Shown: positions 56,102-64,000 of the stretch, one piece after another
Layout: each line of letters opens with the position of its first letter
Numbering within the stretch: the stretch's first letter is position 1
Program-made: the position numbers and the translations under genes
DNA from: Strobilurus pachycystidiatus
Lineage: Eukaryota; Basidiomycota; Agaricomycetes; Agaricales; Physalacriaceae
NCBI GenBank assembly: GCA_019915135.1
Contig: JAHLMK010000012.1
Coordinates: forward strand, 558,001 to 622,000
Length of the DNA: 64,000 bases
Direction of reading: 5' to 3'
Notes under the pieces: generated by a model
The model's database searches: none
What the model was told of the DNA's origin: nothing
What the model saw: the letters and a program-made list of their open reading frames with translations, nothing else

Positions 56102-56884
56102 CTATAGACTCTCGAACTCGAGCTCAAGCCTCGGATCCCACGTTTCACGTCCCCACCCGATGATGTTGTCGACGCGATTCTCAAAGTCATAAGGTGGTAC
56201 GAAACGTCTGATGTCCTTGGCAAATTGGCGATCTGGAAAGTAATCTCCCCAGCAGGTTTTCACATACTCCCAATGTGACGGAAACCACCCCGAGCACTCC
56301 CAGTCAATGAGCCCGGTAACGCGATCCCCAGCGACCATGATGTTCCTCAGCGCAATGTCGTTATGTGTGAACACAACGGGATGACGAATGGCATGCGCGA
56401 CTTGAATTGGTTCGATGAATCTTGGAGGGATACCCCGGAGCTGGGTGATTCCCTCCACAGACAGACCTAGACGGATCTGGAGATTCATATGGCCCTCATC
56501 GGCATATGGGCCTGACGGAGCGTCGGTGCATAGTCTATAATCCATGACTGGCCCCCCATTGATGTTGCAGATCAACGGCGGTTCTTTGGGAGACGGAATC
56601 GCACGAAGCTCGCGGAGGTAGAAGTGCAATTGGGAGAGGATTGCGTCCCTTGTCTCCTCGGAGTACGACTCCCACACTGCGACATGCCCGATCTCTTTAC
56701 CGGCCAACCGCGACATGAATATATACCGGCTGCGACGGTACGGCACAACCATGTAGACCTTCGGTACGGGTATGGGTGTCCGTTGGCGGACAAATGTCAT
56801 CGTTGCGACCTCGACGTCTGGGAATCGGGATTTCTTGATGAACACATAACGTCCGAGAGTAGCTATAGAGAGGGAAACAGGCAT
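56102..56884 (-). CDS. APH-fold kinase-like protein, copy 2
   Basis: Paralogue of 52908-53700, inverted. It begins TLGRYVFIKKSRF after a CTATAG acceptor. A start could be MPVSLSIATLGRY at 56884, reading through that acceptor, or lie in an upstream exon such as the frame ending PPQCHNNMER near 56925. Conserved text: VEVATMTFVRQRTPIPVPKV, YIFMSRLAGK, HNDIALRNIMVAGDRVTGL followed by IDWECSGWFPSHWEYVKT. The Brenner-type motif reads HND rather than HGD, but the catalytic Asp, the Asn and the IDWE Asp are kept. It ends RLELEFESL, stop at 56102-56104. Likely a small-molecule phosphotransferase of unknown substrate. Confidence 0.82.
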   Translation of the reverse strand: MPVSLSIATLGRYVFIKKSRFPDVEVATMTFVRQRTPIPVPKVYMVVPYRRSRYIFMSRLAGKEIGHVAVWESYSEETRDAILSQLHFYLRELRAIPSPKEPPLICNINGGPVMDYRLCTDAPSGPYADEGHMNLQIRLGLSVEGITQLRGIPPRFIEPIQVAHAIRHPVVFTHNDIALRNIMVAGDRVTGLIDWECSGWFPSHWEYVKTCWGDYFPDRQFAKDIRRFVPPYDFENRVDNIIGWGRETWDPRLELEFESL

Positions 56885-57696
56885 CAATACGGCACAGAGC
56901 GGCTATTCACTTCTTACCTTTCCATGTTATTATGACACTGCGGAGGAACAGTCGTAAGACTGTAGCTTGCAAATGACTCGTAGGTCGAAGGCAGCGCAAT
57001 GAGAAGACCATTGAAGGCCATGAAGGAGGAGCGGCAAGAAGATGACGACTCGTACCGTTCAAGCAACGCTGCTAAAGGCAGCCAGTAGTCCCCAAAGTCA
57101 ATCACATGTAAATATCTAGGTCTGGGTACTGGGTCCGGAGATAGACACGCGGCGCATGGTCGTACACCCACACAAAATCACTCGTCATTATCTTATCATT
57201 GTAATCTCCAGACCTTTATCAATGGACGCTCTACACCTAGTAACCCAATCCGAGTGCTCACCGAAGGTCTGTCCATACATGCGGTGAGGGATATATAGCT
57301 TCGGCTCCTCTTAACGCTCCTTCACGAGTTATACATGGAAGGCTTAGAGTCCACGTGAAAGCGCCACTAAATCCGATCGTGATCTGTTGAGTTTGAACTT
57401 TGGAGTGTGGCGTTATTATTCTTTCTCGTGTTTGCGAGCACAGAACACATGAGATGGTCGGGGAAGACAAATTTGCGACTCTGTGAATCTGGATATTCCA
57501 TTTTGCCGCCAGGAGGGGCAAACAATAACAGAGAACAACAGCACTAGCACCGTCACGTGCAGCCGAGACGACAAAAGCCTCAACAAACTGAACAATGGCA
57601 GTCTGCCATTAACCACCACTTCATCAGCCGAGATCAGTGGCACAAGTACTGCTTGACCCACATAGCCGTCAATTTCGCCTCAACTAGACACAAACC
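56885..57696. other. Region upstream of APH copy 2 and of the zinc-finger gene
   Basis: A minus-strand open frame of about 85 codons (56914-57171) contains RYLHVIDFGDYWLPLAALLE and could be a 5' exon of the APH-fold gene, but its phase does not join the main exon cleanly. The rest is the divergent promoter of the zinc-finger gene. Confidence 0.4.
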
Positions 57697-58504
57697 ATGA
57701 ACGTTAACGGAAATGGTCCAGCGCGTCAGCCGCTCAGGCGCGAGAACGCCACTTTTTTCTCGATTCAACTCGCTCAGCCTCCCGTCATCCAACAAGCAAA
57801 CCCCTTTACGCCTCAAGTCCCCGCCATCGGGCCAGTGCCTCTTCAACGGCGGCACGCCATGTACCTTCCCGTGCCAGTAACGCCTCAAGTGCCAGTGGCG
57901 CGCTCCATACGCCTGAGGAGATCAAAATCATCTCTGGAACGGCTTACACATAGATCGACGCCACTCTCAATGTCCAGCACTCTTCATAGGGCGCCAAGTC
58001 TCGGTCTCCCGACTGCCGCCCCAGGTCGGCGGATGGCGGCGGCGGCGGGACCTAACAGTCGCAAGAGAGTCACGTTTGGCTCCTACAAGTCGGCCCGATT
58101 GGATAAGTCTAGAGTTTTGGGTGTGCTCAAGCCAATCCTAAAGTGCGCCACATTCCGACTGAGAGAGACTATAACTGATCATGGTTTGCAGGAACCGCAG
58201 GCTCGAAGATGTGCGTAAACTTCCCGAAGTTGAACATGACGATTCGGAACCAACTCCAAGGCCGAGCGGACGCAAGTTTCGTTACTTCCCACCCGTAAAC
58301 GGACTCGAACATTGGATCACCACAGACCGGTGGATAGACTGGTCTAGGAGCGCAGGGTTTTCGGTCAAGTGTAACGGATGCGGTAGGACCGTGGACGTTT
58401 CGGAGACATCAACGCAAAGACGCTTGAAGAAATGGAAAGCACATAAATTGCGCTGCAAGGTTATTCGGGTGCAGCGCCTCGCGGAGACGACGGCGTTGCA
58501 GTGA
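57697..58504 (+). CDS. Small basic protein with C2HC-type zinc-finger-like end
   Basis: Two exons: 57697-58142 and 58192-58504. The intron (GTGCGC...TTTGCAG, 49 nt) has an ACTGAT branch-like site and keeps the frame from LKPILK into NRRLEDVRKLPEVEHDD. The amino half is Pro/Gln/Arg-rich and low in structure (MNVNGNGPARQPLRREN; RKRVTFGSYKSARLDKSR). The carboxy half has WITTDRWIDWSRSAGF followed by CNGCGRTVDV and, about 15 residues later, WKAHKLRC. This gives C-x2-C ... H-x3-C, a plausible single zinc site of the kind seen in many small agaricomycete proteins. The end is RLAETTALQ. Possible nucleic-acid binding is inferred only from charge and the metal-site pattern. Confidence 0.72.
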
Positions 58505-59475
58505 AGAGGGTTCAGGTAGCACCATCTGGGGCCTTCGCATCATAATATAAATAGACGGACTGAGTTTTGGTACATGGCATCGTAATTCTTACCGCGCTGT
58601 TTCTGGAAACGAGGATTGAATAAGATTTTCTTGACTGAACGTCGTGCTCGAGGACGCCCCTTCAATAGATGAGAGGTTGCGGCATATGCTTGCCTATCTT
58701 GACCGGGATCGCGTTATTACGATACTGATGATCTGGGGAGCGTCAATGGCTACGAGAGGATTGACGTTGGGGGTTCGAGTGCATAGATTGGTGAGTCATT
58801 GTGTATTGGACGGGAACTCGGTGTCATGACCGCCCACCGAGGTATGATTCCGTGAAGTATAGACTCGGCATGTCGACAACACGCCCATCGACACACCGCA
58901 CTGGCAGGGAAGAGTGAGTGACAATGAAAGGAAAGTTGTTCGGTGCTGACTGGGCTTGCAAGTTCGACTTGGGTCTCCGCGTAAGAAGGAAAAGAGACCG
59001 ACCATTACAGCAGGCAAATGAAGCCTTAGCCCTCGTGTGGAACATCTCCTTGAACGTCATTGCGCTTCAGGTGCATTGGGAAGGACGTGCCGAGAGTGTC
59101 GGAGCAATGCAACCGATGAAGTAGAGGTGGATTGTGGTCATGAAGTGGCGTGGAAGAGAACTGCCAGTTAGATGACCGTGCCGCGATCGGATAAAGTGCG
59201 TTGGAAAGAGAAGGATAGGAGTGACGGTTACACTGAACGACTGACCTGTCAAACCACGATAGACCTGCGTAAGCCTCTGGTAAATTTCCGTCTCCGCCAA
59301 ACGGGGCAACAGTGTCGCCTCAAAGGGGCAAGAACGCACGGAGCTTCTATAGGACACTGAAGATATCACATGCGTCGTCGACCTTTTATGTCGCTCGCGT
59401 CGACGAAGATGAAGATCCGCCTCACTTTGTCTGCACTGCTTGTTCGGTCCACCTTGTTTCTTTCCGTCATCTGCG
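58505..59475. other. Intergenic region
   Basis: Short frames on both strands (for example 59067-59486 minus) lack family features. The 3' part should hold the lipase promoter. Confidence 0.4.
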
Positions 59476-61900
59476 ATGGCAATCATGGATAATTGGGATT
59501 CTTATACCAGGCATGGCCTTGACATGGCCTCCAACGCCGCCTCTGTCGGATTCACGGCGGTGAAGGCGGGCACGCGGTTCGGGGTGAGTTCGTCGTCCGA
59601 TAGACTCGCGCCACCTCCTCGAGTCTGGTCGTCTGGGTTTAGGCCGCCTTGTCTGACCTTCGCCTCCCCAGTTCTCAGTGACGCGTGGCATTGCTTCAAC
59701 TGCAACCCAAGTTACGTCCTCTGTCGTCGACCATACTCTGTTCGGCGGAAACAAAGTATCTACGCCAGTGATAACCCAGGCTGTGGCATTGGCCTTCAAG
59801 GTCGCAGAGCAGGTCACCCTTACACCAATCTTTCTCGGCGAATATGTTGTTGGCACTTCTCTCTCTGTCCTGCTGAGCTCCATAAACGCACTCGCCGTCT
59901 TTTTCCCCGGAAGCCACGAGGCCTCCTTCTCCATGGTCACCTTCATTGCTCTCCTCCGCGAGGAATGGAATTACGCAGGTGAACGGGGAGAGCATCCTCC
60001 CTCCTCTCACTTCGGCATAGCTCAGATGGTTAAAGGGCTCATCGCATGGGTCTCCCTTCTGGGCGTCACACAGGAATGGGAGGAGAGTCGCATCCTCAAA
60101 TATATGAAGGAGATCCATGTACGGGAACCGCCTCGTAGCATGGAGGCCCAGCACGCTCGGACAGGCTCTCGCATCCGTGTTACATCCGACGTCATATATC
60201 CTGCCAGCGACGACCATGCCCAAATCATCGCAGCCGATATAGGCGAAGCGCCTTCTCGCGCCAAATCCATGTTCTTTCGCTCCAAGACCGGTTCCACAAA
60301 GCTCATGCCGCCGCAGTTCTCGGAGCCTAGGCGAATGTCGAATACGGCCCTCAAAGCCACCTTACGGCGATTCTCCAAAATGGTGTTATACGGATATGGT
60401 GGAGCGAGCCTGCTGTTCTTCGGCGTCCCACTAACAGCAGGTGCACCGCCCGGGAGCTCTGCTCAAGCGAAATCAGAGGAAGCTCAGCTGGCCAGCGCAA
60501 TCAATGCCTCAGAGTTGGAAGCGAGCGGAGATTTGTCCGAGCGAGAGATTCCCGATCCACAAGAGGAGTACTCGTGGTGGGATGTCTTTCTCGGCAAACA
60601 CGACCACGAGATCTTCGCTGCATTCTCCACAGACCACAAGTCGACGGACGTCATTATTGGGCAGGATCACCTAATGCCGCGATTTTGGGTTATAACGGAT
60701 CACAGTCGTTCCCAGATCGTACTTGTCATCCGTGGGACGATGTCGTTTAACGAGATCGCTGTCGACTTTACCCCCATGCCTGTGGAATTCAGGCCTGCCA
60801 AGACAAGCCCCGAAGAGACGCCTGTACCTCACCGATTTGCGTCCCACCCCGCCGAGGAATCGTCCGACAATAACGACACGCCAACATATCGGGTTCATGA
60901 TGGCATGTATCGGATGGCCAAGGCCATGGGGGACGTTGGAAGACCGGTTCAGGTCGCCGTCCATAAGGCGTTACACGAGAATCCTGGATACGGTACGTCT
61001 GGTTGTCTTCTTCTAGTACCAACAATCACGCTCAATCGCGCGTAGAGCTTGTCATCTGCGGGCATAGTCTGGGAGCAGCTGTTGCGTCTTTCTTGGGTCT
61101 CGTGAGTTGCCATTGGCTCGTGTTTATCATCTCCGTATCTGATTACACCGCACAGATGTGGGCAGATCCGAAGACGTGTCGCACCGTCAAGTCAAGTGGT
61201 CTCCCTGTTGGCCGTCGCGTTGCCGTATACAGCTTTGCACCACCGTACGTTTCCCCCTGTTCCTTCACACATGACACTAAAACAGACACCGCCTGTAGGT
61301 GCACGACTGATGCGGCACTAGCGAAGCTAGCCGAAAATCTCATCGTTTCATTTATCTACTCACATGATACCGTCCCGCGCTTATCCGTTGGGACCGTGAT
61401 GGACTTGCGAAATGTAGCATTAACGTTGTGCATAGCCGAAGCCTCCGAAAACAGCGACCAGCGGTGTGGACATTCCGCTGTAATAGAGCGCGCTGGGAAA
61501 TGGAAATCTGGGTTTGGCTCACCGGATGATGAATCCTGGGTATGTAACGTTTCATTCATTTTTTGATCTTTTCCTGATCTTTTGTGGCAGTTCATTGCAA
61601 TGCGGAAGACTTTGGAGGCTTGTATGACCCATCCGCACAAATTGTATGTTCCTGGACGAGTTTGGTGGGCGCTCCGTGACTCCGACCTGTGTCCCGCCCA
61701 CCGCTCCGAAAATCCAACTTCTGGGCCCGATCGACTGCGCTTGTTCGAAGTTGTGGACATTGAGAAAGCTTTCTCTCAAATATCGTTTGCCAAGGACATG
61801 TTGAGGTACGGACTGCTCATTTGATTTACACTCAACTGACTTGCTTTGTAGTTCGCATTTAGTGAACAGGTACGATAATGCGCTACACGACCTATTATGA
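59476..61900 (+). CDS. Class-3 (diacylglycerol-type) lipase
   Basis: Serine lipase of the alpha/beta-hydrolase class-3 family, related to sn1-specific diacylglycerol lipases. The start MAIMDNWDSYTRHGLDMASN is followed after an intron (about 59584-59669) by a long, partly hydrophobic amino region (LGEYVVGTSLSVLLSSINAL; LKATLRRFSKMVLYGYGGAS). The lipase domain has QIVLVIRGTMSFNEIAVDF, then YRVHDGMYRMAKAM. The nucleophile elbow ELVICGHSLGAAVASFLGL (GHSLG, near 61040-61090) is followed by AVYSFAPP and FIYSHDTVPRLSVGTVMDL (the catalytic Asp probably in SHD). The protein continues with HKLYVPGRVWW and ends ALHDLL with the stop at 61898-61900. At least six introns are used. The hydrophobic amino segments suggest a membrane-associated intracellular lipase. 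Confidence 0.88.
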
Positions 61901-62321
61901 TCACTGCTCGCCGACAGTCCACAAGTGTATCATCTAGAGTATAATGTAACTACTTTCGCCACGAAGCTTGTATCACCAACACTACAAATACTCACTATCT
62001 AGAGTAATATCACAATGCATTTTGTCAGAGACAGACGAACAGCACGATGCACCGGGAATCGGACCAAGAAGGAGATATTTGTCTCTGTACATCAGAAATG
62101 AGAACAGAGCGCATAGTCACATTTGCGAGTCGCCAAGCTCTTGGCCTTAAAGTGTTGACAAGTTAGCAACGACGCAGAGCTTCGGATCTACATACTCACT
62201 TGCAGCAATAGCAGGATCATGTTTCGGTCAAGCAACCAAGGCGGCAAGAGGCAGGTTGTAACAAGACCATGAAACCAAATACTGGAGACGAAGTTCCGGT
62301 GATGGGGTGGTAAGCGGGACG
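61901..62321. other. 3' region of the lipase gene; nothing else recognised
   Basis: Contains the lipase terminator region and unassigned DNA. A CTCACTTGCAGC splice-like context at about 62196-62208 (minus strand) may belong to the gene below, but no exon could be built. Confidence 0.35.
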
Positions 62322-62727
62322 CTAATCCCAGTCGCGTCCCTCGTCGCGTCCTAGACGCGGAGGAGCAACGCGATCGAAATGCGGGGTAATTTCAAACTCC
62401 TTGCAATTTCCAATCCGTGTGATTAGAAATCTTGATTATCGAGATACGATGCGAGAACGCTATGTGCTACCACATCCACATCCTCGGGCTTGGGACACGT
62501 CGATCTGTTCAAAGTCCGGTAGCCGAGACGTCGCAAATATTTCCAGTCGTGTCTGCTTTCTAGAAGTCTCATCAGCTGCCAGTGCCAAATGGTTCTAACA
62601 CATACGACACGTCTTGATAACTCGAGGAACAATCGATGGGTCGGGCAACACACCTGTAGGCGAGTGCTACCACCTTGAACATCATCTGACACAAGATGCG
62701 CATGATGGATCCACCGGGATTATGAGC
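62322..62727 (-). CDS. Possible small gene, partial, unrecognised
   Basis: Three minus-strand exons fit together by phase. Exon 62654-62727 (SIMRILCQMMFKVVALAY) ends at a GTGTG donor. Exon 62471-62594 (TIWHWQLMRLLESRHDWKYL ... PKPEDVDV) follows a TTAG acceptor. Exon 62322-62399 (EFEITPHFDRVAPPRLGR, then DEGRDWD and a TAG stop) follows GCAAG. The introns are about 59 and 71 nt. The last exon in particular reads like protein-coding sequence. I recognise no family and cannot place the start; the chain may be incomplete or a relic. Confidence 0.35.
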
Positions 62728-64000
62728 CTGAGAATATGATTCGGGACTATCTAAGGACGGCAAGAGCCTATCAGAGGAAGATGATCAACACTCAGTCGAC
62801 CGAGGTTCGTCCTCCTCAGCACGATAGTTATCCGCGTAGGTTTGAGCCGGTCCACTGTGACAGTGCATCAGCTGGGCGAATCATGAGGGACCAGTGTGCC
62901 TTCAACTTTTTGACACACGCCTAGAGAAACGTCTGACAGTATCCAGCCAACTTTTTATTTTATTTTATTCTATAGGAAAACCATGAATTTGCATCGAAAA
63001 GACGATAATCTGACCGACCGTAAGTAAGTATAGTCCATCCCCGGATCTGAGTCCGCGATACCCGACGACGACAATGAGCCATGGGAGATACACACCAGCT
63101 CGCGTTATCCGTAGTGGCATCCGAATATCCTTCTGAAAACCACATTTCAACTTTGGGTAACTTTGCGTAGACACTGTCAGCTTCGCGACATATACCCTGT
63201 CAGACCCCATACGATAGAGAACGACACAGCCGAGGAAAGAGATAAAAATTGAACCCACCGGCGAAGATTTCATATGACTATTCTGGGAGCCTGTCTGTCT
63301 TTGGCACTCAACGCCATACACAAGCTTCGCTTTTCGGGCTGAGACGGGTAGCCGCAGTGGTGACAGCTTTCAACCTGAGAGACGCTCAGCTCTGCGTATT
63401 GAATACGACGGAGGTGGCGTGCGTTGCCATGTCGGGCGGACTGACCAAAACGCTCCTAACGTTATGGCGGTGGCACTGAGCAAGACGATCTTGAAGTCAC
63501 ATAGAAGTCACGGAGTAGCTACTCTGTAACGTATGATTCTGTAGCATCAGCCATGGATCCTAAAGTCAACCTGATTAGCCCTTCACTGCGTCATTGCGTG
63601 CCGTAACTGCTAGGAGAGAATGACGAGCTGATAGAGAATGACAGGGTTGGAGAGAATGACACGGTGAGAGAGAATAGCACGATAGATGGATTAAATTGCA
63701 TGGTTGCCGTACGATGTATAGGAGCAAGGCAAAGGTGGCGTGGGGAGGAAATGACTCGATCGTGATGTCGCGAATGCCTAATTTGGAATGTCGCGGCGCA
63801 ATGCCGATTCTTGAATTATTCTCACTGTCCTTGCGTTCGGAGAATTGGTTGGAGCTTGTGCGATTAGTGAGCTGCCGTGCAACCCATTCAAACGCGGCAG
63901 TATCAGTACCGTCTCAATGGGGAAGATCGCACAGGCAGGACCCCAAGAAAAAATCACATGTGATGACACCCTTTATCCATGTCGCGTTGTTGCAGAGGAA
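62728..64000. other. Unassigned right end of window
   Basis: Short frames on both strands, none convincing (62736-62924 plus is the most protein-like). It contains the 18-bp repeat at 63615-63686. Confidence 0.4.
63615..63686. repeat. Minisatellite, four copies of an 18-bp unit
   Basis: Copies start at 63615, 63633, 63651 and 63669. Each opens AGAGAATGAC or AGAGAATAGC and then diverges (GAGCTGAT, AGGGTTGG, ACGGTGAG, ACGAT...). There are no spacers and no palindrome in the unit, so it is a simple tandem repeat. Confidence 0.8.

Noticed and set aside
63615..63686. CRISPR-like array
   Set aside because: Contiguous 18-bp degenerate tandem units without spacers, in a eukaryotic genome.

Overview
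The window is nuclear DNA of a basidiomycete fungus, most likely a mushroom-forming Agaricomycete. Genes are split by many introns of about 45-65 nt with GT...AG ends and short CTRAY-type branch sites. Gene families common in that group are present: several F-box proteins, a tandem pair of DUF6534-type membrane proteins, APH-fold kinases, a 4-coumarate-CoA-ligase-like enzyme and expanded 2-oxoglutarate (2OG) oxygenases. No rRNA, tRNA or CRISPR array was recognised.

Layout. 1-2828: no convincing gene; short inverted copies of a CATCCTGTCCCA motif. 2829-7201: translation initiation factor eIF5B. 7389-25265: a rearranged block. A convergent pair, acyl-CoA-oxidase-like gene and Fe(II)/2OG oxygenase, is present at 8471-12380 and again in mirror image at 19144-25265. 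Between the copies lie a frameshifted F-box gene and an amino-acid-permease-type transporter with a TPP (thiamine) riboswitch ahead of its coding exons. The block also holds two MITE-like elements with TA target duplications, a relic of the oxygenase gene and a 3' fragment of the transporter. 26452-28545: monocarboxylate-type MFS transporter. 29442-36792: two DUF6534-type membrane proteins flanking a 4CL-like acyl-CoA synthetase.

37027-44539: a RAD16-type SNF2/RING repair ATPase, a von Willebrand A-domain protein and a kinase-fold protein lacking both catalytic aspartates. 45353-49068: tandemly duplicated F-box genes. 49384-51515: a Pro/Gln-rich protein with a partial WW motif, apparently assembled through a 12-nt microexon. 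52908-56884: a UbiA-type prenyltransferase between two inverted APH-fold kinase paralogues. 57697-58504: a small zinc-finger-like protein. 59476-61900: a class-3 lipase. 61901-64000: little recognisable, apart from a possible small minus-strand gene and an 18-bp tandem repeat.

The clearest functional link is the riboswitch with its transporter: together they look like a thiamine-repressed importer resembling the fission yeast Thi9 group. The oxidase/oxygenase pair may act together, since the pair was duplicated as a unit, but no substrate can be read from sequence. Housekeeping genes (eIF5B, RAD16) stand at the edges of a duplication-rich, accessory-like interior.
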